Part shown: piece by piece, positions 37,708 to 47,257 of the stretch | How positions within the stretch are numbered: position 1 is the stretch's first letter | How the letters are laid out: each line of letters opens with the position of its first letter | Origin: Caenispirillum salinarum AK4 | GTDB taxonomy: Bacteria > Pseudomonadota > Alphaproteobacteria > Rhodospirillales > Rhodospirillaceae | Length of the DNA stretch: 64,000 bases | Assembly: GCF_000315795.1 (NCBI RefSeq) | Contig: NZ_ANHY01000017.1 | Span: forward strand, 1-64,000 | Direction: 5' to 3' | The notes under the pieces: model-generated | Database searches by the model: none | The model's input: the letters and a program-made list of their open reading frames with translations, nothing else | What the model was told of the DNA's origin: nothing | Made by a program: the position numbers and the translations under genes

Positions 37708-37965
37708 ATGAACATCTCACGCAGCGAACAGCGCGTTCTGCACGTGCTGGCGCAGGGCGGGCACATCCGCCATGACCGGGCCGAAAACGGCCGTATCCGC
37801 GACGTCCTCTGCTACAGCCGCGACGGCCATGTGTTGGCCGATTGCACGCTGGACGTCTTCCAGAAGCTGCGGCGCAAGCGCCTGGTGGAGTCCAGGGCAT
37901 CGTCGCCGTATCGCATCTCCGAGATGGGACGCCGATCCGTCCGCGCGCAGTTGAACAACCGGTAG
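37708..37965 (+). CDS. yjhX: YjhX/UPF0386-family protein
   Basis: An 85-residue protein of the YjhX family: MNISRSEQRVLHVLAQGGHI at the start, CYSRDGHVLADCTL in the middle and RKRLVESR near the end, with a short basic C-terminus. In E. coli the family member was described as a topoisomerase-inhibiting toxin with YjhQ as partner; no YjhQ-like acetyltransferase is next to it here. Many Alphaproteobacteria have it as a single gene, so its role here is open. An in-frame upstream extension exists but lacks family similarity. Confidence 0.9.
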   Translation: MNISRSEQRVLHVLAQGGHIRHDRAENGRIRDVLCYSRDGHVLADCTLDVFQKLRRKRLVESRASSPYRISEMGRRSVRAQLNNR

Positions 37966-37980
37966 GGCATCCTGATGCCC

Positions 37981-38018
37981 GGCCCGACGGTGCGGACCTT
38001 AGTCCGCACGGTCGGGCC
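37981..38018. terminator. Hairpin between convergent genes
   Basis: A 17-bp stem with one mismatch (GGCCCGACGGTGCGGAC / GTCCGCACGGTCGGGCC) and CTTA loop, between the YjhX gene and the convergent gene that ends at 38022. No T tract. Confidence 0.65.
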
Positions 38019-38021
38019 CCC

Positions 38022-38630
38022 TCAGTCGGGCGCCTTTTCTAGCCCTGGATGCACGTTCGGCTGACAGCGCGAGATGGCGAAGATGAAGAACCAGTCGAAG
38101 CCCGCGTCGACGCCACGTTCCTTCAGCCATTTGTCCTGCAGTTTGTAGGCCTGCCACTCCGGCTCGTACATGCAGTCCCAGGTGCGCCGCGTCCACTGGA
38201 CGTGGTGGATCAGTTCGTGCAGCAGCGACGAGACGTGCATGGGATCGTCCGCCGACCACGGCCGCACGAGAAAGATGTGCCGGGCCTCCATGTCGTAGGC
38301 GGCGCGCAGTTTCTCGTCCACCAGCACGATGCGGCCCTCGTAGTCGATGGACGTGCCGGGGCTGCACAGGCTGATCGCCGGCGGGTCGGCCAGGGCGTCC
38401 GCGATGTCGTAGGCGGTGTTCTCGCCGATCCAGGTGATCAGGTCGGTCACAAGCTCCCGCGAGGGAAAGGCGCTGGCGAGGCTCTCGGGAATGACGTGAC
38501 GGGGCGCGGTAGCGTGGTCGGCCAGCGCCTGGGGCGCCGTCGGACATTCGGGCGCCGGCGCGTCCTCCGCCAGGGCCGGTGTTGCCGCCGCAAAAAGGCT
38601 CAGGGCCAGGACCGAGAGGGGCCGCGCCAT
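38022..38630 (-). CDS. Secreted putative metallopeptidase-like protein (DUF6647 type)
   Basis: A 202-residue protein with a signal peptide (LALSLFAAATPALAE). The centre carries HExxH in SLLHELIHHVQW near residue 137, preceded by the strand YDMEARHIFLVRP, a layout of zinc-dependent gluzincin-like proteins also called DUF6647. Four cysteines in the mature part could form disulfides. It would act in the periplasm; its substrate is unknown. The third zinc ligand is not obvious. Confidence 0.75.
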   Translation of the reverse strand: MARPLSVLALSLFAAATPALAEDAPAPECPTAPQALADHATAPRHVIPESLASAFPSRELVTDLITWIGENTAYDIADALADPPAISLCSPGTSIDYEGRIVLVDEKLRAAYDMEARHIFLVRPWSADDPMHVSSLLHELIHHVQWTRRTWDCMYEPEWQAYKLQDKWLKERGVDAGFDWFFIFAISRCQPNVHPGLEKAPD

Positions 38631-39053
38631 GCTGGTCTCCTACCGCTGAAGGATCGCCACCAGAGGGTAACGCGCGCGGCCGGGGGCATGTTACGGCTCC
38701 AGACGAAATGGAGCGCGGCGGGATGGCGAGCAGCGGAAGTGGATTCCTGCTTTTCGCAGGAATCACGGTCGTTTTCATATTTTAGAGCAATAACTTGAAA
38801 GAACCGTCACCCCTGTGAAAGCAGAGGCCTGCGCATTCCGTCCTCGCCCTTGCGGCATCTCTGCCGGCAACCAGCCAATGTCCCGACCGACCTCTTTGCT
38901 GGGTGGTGGAGCAATTCGACGGAAAAGGAAACTTCGGTGCCCCGCCATTCCCGCGAAAGCGGGAATCCATCCTTCAACGGCCGCATCCTTCGGCGCGCGG
39001 CGACGAAGCCCGAGGATGCGGTTTCTCAGTACGCTCGAGCGCAGGAACCGCCC
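38631..39053. other. Gene-free interval with REP-like palindromes
   Basis: 423 bases without a convincing gene. They hold two small palindromes of a type scattered in such genomes: ATTCCTGC-TTTTC-GCAGGAAT (38743-38763) and ATTCCCGC-GAAA-GCGGGAAT (38947-38966). The first half is AT-richer near 38770-38800 and may hold the promoter of the 38022-38630 gene. Confidence 0.6.
38947..38966. repeat. REP-like palindrome
   Basis: ATTCCCGC-GAAA-GCGGGAAT, an 8-bp perfect stem with GAAA loop. A related copy lies at 44522-44541, with a further half copy at 44611. Confidence 0.6.
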
Positions 39054-40352
39054 TCAGTCGTTATCCGCCAGCACAGACCCCGCCAGGTACAGCGATCCGC
39101 AGATGAGCACCCGCGCCGGCCCCGGCACGCGGCCCACCAGGTCGCGCACAGCCTCCTCCACGCCGCCGGGTGCCGCCGCCACGTCGGCGTGGGGCAGGGG
39201 AAGGGCCTGGATCAGAGCATCCGCCGGCTTGGCGTTGGGCTCGCCGGGGATGTCTACGGCGCGCAGGGCCGCAAGGTGCGGCGCCAGCGGGCCCAGGAAA
39301 CCAGCGGTATCCTTGTCGACCATCATGCCGCAGACGGCGGCCAGCGGCTTGTCGCGCCAAGCATCGGCCGCCTGGGCGAGGCAGTGGCCGGCCGAGGGGT
39401 TGTGGCCGCCGTCCAGCCACAGTTCCCACCCCTCGGGCAGCAGGTCGACCAGCGGGCCGCGCGTCAGGCGTTGCAGGCGGGCGGGCCAGGATGCCCCGGC
39501 CACGCCGCGCCCCAGGGCGCCGTCGGAAAGACCGAGACCGGCGGCATGTGCGGCGGCGAGCGCGGCGCCCGCATTGGCATACTGGTGCGGCCCTGCCAGG
39601 CCCGGCCACGGGCAGTGCAGGTCCACGCCCTCCATGCGGAAGCGCAAGGACCCGTCATCCTCGCGCGCGACCGACCAGTGGCGGTCCTCCACGATCAGCG
39701 GCGCGCCGATTTCCCTGGCGTGGGCGTCGATGACCGCCATCGCCTCCAGCGGCTGGCGGGCGACCACGCAGGGCACGCCGGGCTTCATGATGTGGGCCTT
39801 TTCCGTCGCGATGGCCGCGATGGTGTCGCCCAGGAACTTCTGGTGGTCCAGGTCGATGGGGGTGAGCACCGTGGCCAGCGGCCTGTCCACCACGTTGGTG
39901 GCGTCCAGCCGTCCGCCCAGGCCTGTTTCCAGAAGCAGCAAGTCGGCCGGCGTGCGGGTGAAGGCGACGAAGGCGGCGACGGTGGTGATCTCGAAGAAGG
40001 TGATGGGATCGGTGCCGTTGACCCGTTCCGCCTCTTCCAGCAGGTCGGTCAGCGCTTCTTCGGAAATCAGGGCACCCGCCAGCCGGATGCGCTCGCGGAA
40101 GCGCACCAGATGCGGGCTGGTGTAGGCGTGGACACGCCTGTCGCCGGCCTCGGCCATCGCGCGCAGGAACGCGAGCGTGGAGCCCTTGCCGTTGGTGCCG
40201 GCCAGGTGGATGACCGGCGGCACGCGGCGTTCGGGATGGTCGAAGGCCGCCAGCAGGCGCCAAACCCGGTCCAGCGACAGGTCGATGACCTTGGGGTGCA
40301 GCGCCAGCAGGCGGTCCAGCACGGCGTCCGGGCGGCGGCCCTGGTGCGTCAT
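39054..40352 (-). CDS. folC: Bifunctional folylpolyglutamate/dihydrofolate synthase
   Basis: A 432-residue Mur-ligase-family enzyme. P-loop HLAGTNGKGST near residue 50, then AYTSPHLVRFRERI, LLETGLGGRLDATNVV, and the C-terminal LDGGHNPSA. It adds glutamate to dihydropteroate, forming dihydrofolate, and extends folate polyglutamate tails. It is the last gene of trpB-trpA-accD-folC, 8 bp after accD. Confidence 0.95.
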   Translation of the reverse strand: MTHQGRRPDAVLDRLLALHPKVIDLSLDRVWRLLAAFDHPERRVPPVIHLAGTNGKGSTLAFLRAMAEAGDRRVHAYTSPHLVRFRERIRLAGALISEEALTDLLEEAERVNGTDPITFFEITTVAAFVAFTRTPADLLLLETGLGGRLDATNVVDRPLATVLTPIDLDHQKFLGDTIAAIATEKAHIMKPGVPCVVARQPLEAMAVIDAHAREIGAPLIVEDRHWSVAREDDGSLRFRMEGVDLHCPWPGLAGPHQYANAGAALAAAHAAGLGLSDGALGRGVAGASWPARLQRLTRGPLVDLLPEGWELWLDGGHNPSAGHCLAQAADAWRDKPLAAVCGMMVDKDTAGFLGPLAPHLAALRAVDIPGEPNAKPADALIQALPLPHADVAAAPGGVEEAVRDLVGRVPGPARVLICGSLYLAGSVLADND

Positions 40353-40360
40353 GGAGGCGG

Positions 40361-41497
40361 TCAGCCCTTCTTCGGTTCGGACGGCTCGCCGGTCTCGGCG
40401 GGCTCCTTCTTCGGAGCCTCGGCCGGCGCGGCGTCGATGGGGCGGGCGTCCTCGTCGGCGGGCGCGGCGGTTTCGGCCACTTCCTCGTCCGGCGCCTTGG
40501 TGGGCTGGGCCTTGGCGGCCGGCGCCGCCGGCGCCGGCCTGGCCGCGGGCGTGGGCTCGGGCTTGCCGGCGGGCTTGGTCTCGGCCGTCGTGGTCTCGCC
40601 GGCGCCGAACACGCCCTTGCGCTCGAACGGCACCACCTGACCGGCGGGTCCGCGGTTGATGAGCAGGTTCAGTATGTTCGCCAGCTTGTCCTTCAGGTGG
40701 TGGCGGTGCACCACCGTGTCCACCATGCCGTGCTCGCGCAGGTACTCGGCGCGCTGGAAGCCCTCGGGCAGGGTTTCGCGGATGGTGCTCTCGATCACGC
40801 GGGCCCCGGCGAAGCCGATTACCGCGCCGGGCTCGGAGACGTGGATGTCGCCCAGCATGGCGAAGCTGGCCGTGACGCCGCCGGTGGTGGGGTCGGTCAG
40901 CAGCACGATGTAGGGCAGGCCCGCGTCCTTCACCTTGTCGACGGCAACCGTGGTCCGCGCCATCTGCATGAGCGACAGGATGCCTTCCTGCATGCGCGCG
41001 CCGCCCGAGGCCGGGATGACGATCAACGGCGCATCCTGCAGCACGGCCAGTTCGGCGGCGGCGACGATGCCCTCGCCGACGGCAACACCCATGGACCCGC
41101 CCATGAACGAGAAGTCGAAGGCCGCGATCACGGCGCGCACGCCGCCGACCGAGCCATGGGCGACGATGATCGCGTCCTGCTCGCCGGTCTTGTGGCGGGC
41201 GTCCTTGATGCGGTCGTTGTACCGCTTCAGGTCACGGAACTTCAGCGGGTCCTCGGGCGCCTTGGGCAGTTCGATCCGCTTGTACTCGCCGTCGTCGAAC
41301 AGGGCTTCCAGCCGCTTCTTGACCGGGAGGCGCATGTGGTGGTCGCAGTGGGTGCAGACCTCCAGGTTTTTCTCCAGCTCGCGGTGGAAGATCATCTGCC
41401 CGCAGGCGGGGCACTTCTTCCACAGGTTCTCGGGCACCTCCTTGGGGCGCACAAGCTGCTGGATCTTGGGGCGGACGAAGTTGGTCAGCCAGTTCAT
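40361..41497 (-). CDS. accD: Acetyl-CoA carboxylase carboxyltransferase beta subunit
   Basis: A 378-residue AccD. The zinc ribbon is C29-x2-C32...C48-x2-C51, followed by the crotonase-like carboxyltransferase core ([46 protein letters not shown]). After about residue 295 it has an extra 80-residue tail rich in Ala, Pro, Glu and Lys that most AccD proteins lack, probably disordered. It forms malonyl-CoA with AccA. It is 48 bp after trpA in the conserved alphaproteobacterial cluster. Confidence 0.96.
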   Translation of the reverse strand: MNWLTNFVRPKIQQLVRPKEVPENLWKKCPACGQMIFHRELEKNLEVCTHCDHHMRLPVKKRLEALFDDGEYKRIELPKAPEDPLKFRDLKRYNDRIKDARHKTGEQDAIIVAHGSVGGVRAVIAAFDFSFMGGSMGVAVGEGIVAAAELAVLQDAPLIVIPASGGARMQEGILSLMQMARTTVAVDKVKDAGLPYIVLLTDPTTGGVTASFAMLGDIHVSEPGAVIGFAGARVIESTIRETLPEGFQRAEYLREHGMVDTVVHRHHLKDKLANILNLLINRGPAGQVVPFERKGVFGAGETTTAETKPAGKPEPTPAARPAPAAPAAKAQPTKAPDEEVAETAAPADEDARPIDAAPAEAPKKEPAETGEPSEPKKG

Positions 41498-41545
41498 CGC
41501 GTCTTCCGGTTGGATTCGCCGTGGGTTTGAAACGCGCCTTATACC

Positions 41546-42406
41546 TCAGGCGCGCGCCGCACGCACGCTTTCCGAAAGCTGTTTGACCAGCGCGAGCGCG
41601 GCATCGACGGCAGCCGGCGGATCGCCCAGGTTCTCCGCCACCTTGTTGACCACCGCCGAGCCCACCACGGCGGCATCGGCGATGCGCGCCATGCCGGCGG
41701 CCTGCTCGGGCGTCTTGATGCCGAAGCCGACGGCGATGGGCAGGTCGGTGGACGAGCGAAGATCGGCGATGGCGGCCGCCACCTCGTCCTCAACGGCCGA
41801 GGCCGACCCGGTGATGCCGGTGATCGACACGTAATAGAGGAACCCGCCGGCCTCGCGCAGCACCATGGGCAGGCGCTCGGCCTTGGTGGTCGGCGTGGTC
41901 AGGAAGATGAGATGGATGCCGTGGGCGTCCAGGTGCTCGTTCAGCTCCGGCGCCTCTTCCGGCGGCAGGTCGACGATGATGAGGCCGTCGGCCCCCGCCT
42001 CCCGCGCCTTGGCGGCAAATCGCTCCACGCCGTACTGGTAGATGGGGTTGTAGTAGCCCATCAGCACCACGGGCGTGTCGTCGTCGCCCTCGCGGAAGGC
42101 GGCCAGGGTGTCCAGCGTGCCGGTCAGCGTCATGCCGCCGGCCAGCGACCGCAGGGCGGCGGCCTGAATCGCCGGGCCGTCGGCCATGGGGTCGGAGAAC
42201 GGCATTCCCAGCTCGATCACGTCGGCCCCGGCCTCCGGCAGGCCCTTCATCAGCTTGAGCGCGCTGTCGCGGTCGGGGTCGCCGGCCATGGTGTAGATCA
42301 CCAGTCCGCCCCGGTTTTCGGCCTTCAGCTTGGCGAAGCGCTCGGTCAGGCGGTCGCGCTGGGCGGCTGTGGTGTCGGTGGTGGAGGTCGAAACAGCGGC
42401 GGTCAC
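41546..42406 (-). CDS. trpA: Tryptophan synthase alpha subunit
   Basis: A 286-residue TrpA. The catalytic Glu is in [18 protein letters not shown] and the catalytic Asp in [10 protein letters not shown]; the phosphate loop is near [10 protein letters not shown]. It cleaves indole-3-glycerol phosphate to indole and glyceraldehyde 3-phosphate and channels indole to TrpB. Its start overlaps the trpB stop by 4 bases. Confidence 0.97.
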   Translation of the reverse strand: MTAAVSTSTTDTTAAQRDRLTERFAKLKAENRGGLVIYTMAGDPDRDSALKLMKGLPEAGADVIELGMPFSDPMADGPAIQAAALRSLAGGMTLTGTLDTLAAFREGDDDTPVVLMGYYNPIYQYGVERFAAKAREAGADGLIIVDLPPEEAPELNEHLDAHGIHLIFLTTPTTKAERLPMVLREAGGFLYYVSITGITGSASAVEDEVAAAIADLRSSTDLPIAVGFGIKTPEQAAGMARIADAAVVGSAVVNKVAENLGDPPAAVDAALALVKQLSESVRAARA

Positions 42407-43629
42407 AGGGAACCTCCCATATCGGTGCCCATGGCCTGGGCGATGGTGTTGACGTCCTTGTCGCCGCGCCCGCTCATGTTGACCACCATGATGTGGTCCT
42501 GGGGCAGGGTCGGGGCGAGCTTCATGGCATAAGCGACGGCGTGGCTGCTTTCCAGCGCCGGGATGATGCCCTCCAGGCGCGTGGTCTCCTGGAAGGCCTT
42601 CACGGCCTCGTCGTCGGTGATGGAGACGTATTCAACGCGCCCCACATCCTTCAGCCAGGCGTGTTCCGGGCCGATGCCGGGGTAGTCCAGGCCGGCGGAG
42701 ATGGAGTGCGCCTCGGTGATCTGGCCGTCGTCGTCCTGGAGCAGATAGGTCCGGTTGCCGTGCAGGACGCCGGGGCGGCCGCCGGTCAGGCTGGCGGCGT
42801 GCTTTTCGGTGTTCACGCCGTGGCCGGCGGCCTCCACGCCGATGATGCGCACGTCCTTGTCGTCCAGGAACGGGTGGAACAGGCCCATGGCGTTGGAGCC
42901 GCCGCCGACGCAGGCCACCAGGCTGTCGGGCAGGCGGCCCTCAAGCTCCTGCACCTGGCGCCTGGTCTCCTCGCCGATGACGCACTGGAAGTCGCGCACC
43001 AGCGTCGGGTAGGGGTGCGGGCCGGCGACGGTGCCGATGATGTAGAAGGTGTCGTGGACGTTGGTCACCCAGTCGCGCAGGGCCTCGTTCATGGCATCCT
43101 TCAGCGTGCGCGAGCCGGACACGACGGGCACCACCTCCGCCCCCAGCAGCTTCATGCGGAAGACGTTGGGCGCCTGCCGGGCGATGTCCGTCTCGCCCAT
43201 GTAGATGACGCACTTCATGCCGAACAGCGCGCAGACGGTGGCGGTGGCGACGCCGTGCTGGCCGGCGCCCGTCTCGGCGATGATGCGGGTCTTGCCCATG
43301 CGGCGGGCGAGCAGGATCTGGCCCATGCAGTTGTTGATCTTGTGCGCGCCGGTGTGGTTCAGGTCCTCGCGCTTGAAGTAGATCTTGGCGCCGCCGCACT
43401 GCTCCGTCATGCGCTTGGCGAAGTACAGCGGGCTGGGGCGGCCGACGTAGTGGGTCAGCAGGCCGTCCAGTTCCTTGTGGAACTCGGGGTCGTCCTTGGC
43501 CTCGTTGTAGGCCTTCTCCAGCTCCAGGATGAGTGGCATGAGCGTTTCGGCCACGTAGCGCCCGCCGAACAGGCCGAAGTGGCCTCGATCATCGACGCCG
43601 TTGCGGTAGGTGTTGAGAACGGTGGACAT
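42403..43629 (-). CDS. trpB: Tryptophan synthase beta subunit
   Basis: A 408-residue TrpB, the standard TrpB1 type. The PLP lysine is K97 in TGAHKINN, the phosphate-binding loop is [10 protein letters not shown], and the catalytic Glu lies in AETGAGQHG. It condenses indole with serine to form tryptophan. It heads trpB-trpA-accD-folC; trpF, normally just upstream, lies 11 kb away on the other strand. Confidence 0.97.
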   Translation of the reverse strand: MSTVLNTYRNGVDDRGHFGLFGGRYVAETLMPLILELEKAYNEAKDDPEFHKELDGLLTHYVGRPSPLYFAKRMTEQCGGAKIYFKREDLNHTGAHKINNCMGQILLARRMGKTRIIAETGAGQHGVATATVCALFGMKCVIYMGETDIARQAPNVFRMKLLGAEVVPVVSGSRTLKDAMNEALRDWVTNVHDTFYIIGTVAGPHPYPTLVRDFQCVIGEETRRQVQELEGRLPDSLVACVGGGSNAMGLFHPFLDDKDVRIIGVEAAGHGVNTEKHAASLTGGRPGVLHGNRTYLLQDDDGQITEAHSISAGLDYPGIGPEHAWLKDVGRVEYVSITDDEAVKAFQETTRLEGIIPALESSHAVAYAMKLAPTLPQDHIMVVNMSGRGDKDVNTIAQAMGTDMGGSL

Positions 43630-43668
43630 CGGCTGTGCGCTTTCGTGCTTCGGGTGAACGGGTTCGGG

Positions 43669-44343
43669 TCAGGCTGAGGCTTTTACGCCGTTCAGGACAA
43701 GGTCGATGTGTGCCGCGAGAATTTCGTCCAGGTCCAGCGGGTCGATCTCCTGGAAGACCAGCGTCCAGACCAGGGCGAGCAGGGCCGGGCCCATGATGAC
43801 TTCCGGCCGTTGCGCGGCGGGTCCGTCGCGGAACTCGCCGCGTTCGACGGCCTCGGCGACCAGGCTCCGCAACGCCGCGCCGCCGCGCCGCACGACGGCG
43901 GTGTGGTAGTAGGCCGCGAGCTTGGGAAACCGCCCGCCCTCGGCGATGATGAGGCGCAGAACCTCGCGCCGGTCGGTGGCGACCACCTCTGCGTAGAGGG
44001 CCTTGAAGACGCGCGTGAGCACGTCGGAAGCCGGGGCGTCGGGATCGTGGGCCAGGTCCTCCACCACGTCGATCAATGGCTCGACGGAGCGGCGGACGAC
44101 GGCGTGGAACAGGTCGTCCTTGCTGGGGAAATACAGGTAGACCGTGCCCTTGGCGACGCCGGCCCGGCGGGCGACCTCGTCGACCTTGGTGGCGGCGAAG
44201 CCTTTCTCCAGGAACAGGTCCAGCCCGGCATCCACGATGGCCGCCTCGCGATCCTCCCGCGTGTCGCCATGCCGCGAGCGCCGCGACGGACGCGGCGCGT
44301 CGGCGGGCGGTGCGGAGGAGGCGAGGGCGGGGCGGGTACTCAT
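43669..44343 (-). CDS. TetR/AcrR-family regulator
   Basis: A 224-residue repressor. A disordered, basic N-terminal 25 residues precede the HTH (AAIVDAGLDLFLEKGFAATKVDEVARRAGVAKGTVYLYF), then a ligand domain of the type with a TetR_C-like end. A near-perfect palindrome 50 bp before its start codon is its probable autoregulatory operator. No transporter gene is divergent from it, although such regulators often control efflux pumps. It ends 39 bp before trpB. Confidence 0.94.
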   Translation of the reverse strand: MSTRPALASSAPPADAPRPSRRSRHGDTREDREAAIVDAGLDLFLEKGFAATKVDEVARRAGVAKGTVYLYFPSKDDLFHAVVRRSVEPLIDVVEDLAHDPDAPASDVLTRVFKALYAEVVATDRREVLRLIIAEGGRFPKLAAYYHTAVVRRGGAALRSLVAEAVERGEFRDGPAAQRPEVIMGPALLALVWTLVFQEIDPLDLDEILAAHIDLVLNGVKASA

Positions 44344-44392
44344 GGCGGGGTTGGGTGTCCTGGACGGTGTGGGTACGTGTCCGAGACTATAG

Positions 44393-44410
44393 TGACTGAC
44401 TGGTCAGTCA
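44393..44410. promoter_or_regulatory. TetR operator palindrome
   Basis: A perfect dyad TGACTGAC-TG-GTCAGTCA 50 bp upstream of the TetR start codon. The TGACTGAC half-site type is common for AcrR/NemR-like TetR regulators. Confidence 0.8.
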
Positions 44411-44521
44411 TGCAAGGGGTGATGTGAGGGTGGGGCGGCCACCAGCTGCGGATCGGTCCCTGCTTCCGCAGGGGCGACGGAGTTCTTAACTTATTGTTAT
44501 AGAAACAAAAAATCACCCGTC

Positions 44522-44541
44522 ATTCCTGCGAAAGCAGGACT
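44522..44541. repeat. REP-like palindrome
   Basis: ATTCCTGC-GAAA-GCAGGACT, related to the palindrome at 38947-38966; a half copy (GAAAGCAGGAATC) follows at 44611. Located in a gene-free gap between the TetR operator and the gene ending at 44666. Confidence 0.55.
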
Positions 44542-44665
44542 CCACCGCCGCTGCCAACCATCCTGCCGCGCGCCCGTCGGGGGACCGTGCACCGTTTTCT
44601 TTACAGCCTCGAAAGCAGGAATCTGCATCCGTTTTAATATGGCCTGCGAACGCCTGAAACCAGCC

Positions 44666-45100
44666 TTACGGCCCCAGGAAATCGCCCGGGCTGGTGGAGG
44701 CCTTGAAGTCCATCAGCAGCCAGCCGTCGGACCCGCGTGCGAACTGCGTCAAGAAGAACATGAACCGCCGGCCGCCGTAGTGCACCTGGTAGACCCGGCG
44801 CAGCAGGCTGGAGCCGTAGTTCTGGTTCAGCAGCAGATCCACGTAGATCACCTGGTCCGTCCCCGCCCACTGGCGCAGGCGCGCGACCATGTCGGTGAGC
44901 TGGCGCGGGTCGGCCTCCAGGGCCTCGCGCAGGCGGGTCTCGAAGCCGTCGTAGCGGCCGGCGCGCAGCTCGTTGAAGGTTCCTTCGGTCCAGCTTTCCG
45001 GACTGTCGATGACCTGTCCGGCCGCCGGCCCGGTGGCGGCGGTAAACATCAGCGGCACCAGCACGAGAACGGCGCGCAGGCGGTGCAGCACGGCGGGCAT
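44666..45100 (-). CDS. Secreted protein of unknown function
   Basis: A 144-residue protein with a signal peptide (VLVLVPLMFTAATGPAAGQ) cleaved before VIDSPESW. The mature part is small, with a pattern (AGRYDGFETRLREAL, YGSSLLRRVYQVHYGGRRFMFFLTQFARGSDGWLLMDF) like the NTF2/DUF4019-type fold of alternating helix and curved sheet. I do not know a function. ATG at 45100 is preferred over an upstream TTG because it has a properly spaced GGAGG. Confidence 0.7.
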   Translation of the reverse strand: MPAVLHRLRAVLVLVPLMFTAATGPAAGQVIDSPESWTEGTFNELRAGRYDGFETRLREALEADPRQLTDMVARLRQWAGTDQVIYVDLLLNQNYGSSLLRRVYQVHYGGRRFMFFLTQFARGSDGWLLMDFKASTSPGDFLGP

Positions 45101-45277
45101 GATATACAATCCTCCCCTACGGCGGGCCGCAAGGACTTGATCGGCACCGCGGGAGCAACCATAACCCGCCGGATCGTTTCCGGAAACGACGCCCCTGCGC
45201 CCAAAGGCGTCGCCACATCAAACTCTTATGAAGTGTTGCCGCAGTGCAACGCTGTTGCCGGCTGGAGACCCCGCTTC

Positions 45278-45910
45278 GTGACCGACACCAACCGCCTTCT
45301 GCAAAAGCACGCTCCCCGCACCTGGCAGCGCATGCTCTCGGGCCGGCGGCTCAACCTGCTGGAGCCCTCGGCCGTGGATGTCGAGATCGAGGACATCGCC
45401 CTCGGCCTGGCCCGCAACACCCGCTGGAACGGCCAGACGATCGGCGAGCACGCCTGGTCCATCGCCCAGCATTCCGACCTGGTGGTGGACATCATGCGCG
45501 GGTTCTCGCCGGCCCCGCCCCCCTGGGTGCTGATGGCGGGCAAGCTGCATGACGCCAGCGAGTACGTCACCCACGATCTGATCACGCCGCTCAAGGCCGT
45601 GGTCGGCGACGTGTTCAAGGAGGTGGAGGCCCGCCTGACGGAAGCGATTCACATCCGCTTCGGCCTGCCCGCGCGGCTCGACCCCAAAATCAAGCAACAG
45701 ATCAAGAAGGCCGACCAGATCGCGGCGGCGACGGAGGCCGTGCAACTGGCCGGCTTCACAGCGGACGAGTTGAAGCCCATCCTCGGTATCAAGGCCAGGC
45801 CGCTGGCCGGCGTGACCCTGACTCCGCTGCCCAGCGACCAGGCGCGGCGCACCTTCCTCGAGGGCTTCCACGCGCTGGAGGCGGAAATGGCGGCGGTGCG
45901 GCGCACCTGA
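45278..45910 (+). CDS. HD-domain phosphohydrolase (YfbR-like)
   Basis: A 210-residue HD-superfamily protein. Visible metal ligands: His in GEHAWSIAQHS, the H-D pair in AGKLHDASEYVTHD, and Asp later in KKADQIAAA. The family includes 5'-nucleotidases (YfbR) acting on dNMPs. I used the GTG at 45278 (RFVTDTN), preceded by GGAGA; the start is uncertain. It is divergent from the secreted-protein gene and followed 108 bp later by an MFS gene. Confidence 0.85.
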   Translation: MTDTNRLLQKHAPRTWQRMLSGRRLNLLEPSAVDVEIEDIALGLARNTRWNGQTIGEHAWSIAQHSDLVVDIMRGFSPAPPPWVLMAGKLHDASEYVTHDLITPLKAVVGDVFKEVEARLTEAIHIRFGLPARLDPKIKQQIKKADQIAAATEAVQLAGFTADELKPILGIKARPLAGVTLTPLPSDQARRTFLEGFHALEAEMAAVRRT

Positions 45911-46018
45911 CCTGCCCGGAGGCCGTGAATGGACCGGGACGGGACTTTCCAATCTTTCTAATGTACGGTCCGCGTTCCATTCCATTCCCGTTTCCGACCC
46001 CGTTCCGCCGGAGGAGCC

Positions 46019-47233
46019 GTGACCGCCGCCGTCGCCCACCCTGCGCCCGCCCACATGCGGCGCAACGTGATCGTGCTTTCCGCCGCCCAGGCGTTGAGCA
46101 TGTCCACCGCCGTGCTGGTGTTTTCCGTCTCGGCGCTGGCCGGGGCGACCTTCGGCGTGGACCCGGCGCTGGTCACCCTGCCGCTCAGCCTGCAGATGGT
46201 CGCCACCATGCTGGCGACCTTCCCCCTGGCGCACCTGATGGCGAAGGTGGGGCGGCGCGCCGGGTTCTCCGTCGGGCAACTGTTCGGCATCGCCGGCGGG
46301 CTGGTGTCGATGGTGGCGCTGAACACCGGCGACTTCGCCCTGTTCTGCGCCGGCGGCGTGCTGCTGGGCATCCACAACGCAAGCTGGCAGTTCCTGCGCT
46401 TCGCCGCCGCCGAAACCTCCAGCGAGAGCTTCCGCCCGCGCGCCATTTCCTGGGTGCTGGCGGGCGGCATCGTCGCCGCGGTGATCGGCGGCGAACTGGC
46501 CAAGGAAAGCCGCGAGTTCCTGCCGGCGATCTTCGCGGGCTCCTACGTCGCCACCGCGCTGCTGGCGGCCGCCTGCATCGGGCTGCTGCAGCTTCTGCGC
46601 ATGCCGCCCCTGCCGCGCGCGTCGGAGGAGGAGGGCGGGCGGCCGTTCAAGCAGATCGCGGCGCAACCGGCCTTCATCGTCGCCGTGCTGGCGGCCATGT
46701 TCGGCTACGGTGTCATGAGCCTGGAAATGGTGGCCACACCGCTTGCCATGACCATGTGCGGCTTTTCCTTCAATGAAAGCGCCTGGGTCATCCAGTGGCA
46801 TGTGCTGGGCATGTTCGTGCCGAGTTTCTTCACGGGCAATCTCATCAAGCGGTTCGGGGTGCTGCCGATCATCATCACGGGCGCGCTTCTGAACATCGCC
46901 TGCGTGGCCGTCGCACTGGCCGGCGTCGATCTGGCCAACTTCTTCCTCGCCATGGTGATCCTGGGCGTGGGCTGGAACTTCATGTACATCGGCGGCACCA
47001 CGCTGCTGACGGAAACCTACCGCCCGCAGGAGCGCGCCAAGGTCCAGGCCTTCAACGACTGCATGGTCTTCGGTGCCGTGGCGCTGGCGAGCTTCGGCTC
47101 GGGTGCCATGCAGAACGCCCTGGGGTGGAGCGCGGTGAACCTGTTCACCATCGCCCCCATCGGCCTGTCGCTGATGGCGGCCCTGTGGCTTCTGATGATG
47201 CGCAGGCGCGCGTCGGCGGCGCAGGCGGCCTGA
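46019..47233 (+). CDS. MFS transporter
   Basis: A 404-residue membrane protein with 12 hydrophobic segments, the MFS-1 family. The loop-2 signature is LMAKVGRRAGFS and the middle loop (residues 195-215) is charged. It probably exports or imports a small molecule by proton antiport. Starts at GTG (46019). No substrate can be assigned, and the neighbours (HD hydrolase, diguanylate cyclase) give no hint. Confidence 0.88.
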   Translation: MTAAVAHPAPAHMRRNVIVLSAAQALSMSTAVLVFSVSALAGATFGVDPALVTLPLSLQMVATMLATFPLAHLMAKVGRRAGFSVGQLFGIAGGLVSMVALNTGDFALFCAGGVLLGIHNASWQFLRFAAAETSSESFRPRAISWVLAGGIVAAVIGGELAKESREFLPAIFAGSYVATALLAAACIGLLQLLRMPPLPRASEEEGGRPFKQIAAQPAFIVAVLAAMFGYGVMSLEMVATPLAMTMCGFSFNESAWVIQWHVLGMFVPSFFTGNLIKRFGVLPIIITGALLNIACVAVALAGVDLANFFLAMVILGVGWNFMYIGGTTLLTETYRPQERAKVQAFNDCMVFGAVALASFGSGAMQNALGWSAVNLFTIAPIGLSLMAALWLLMMRRRASAAQAA

Positions 47234-47257
47234 CGGCCTGACGGCCGGTACGGGCGC

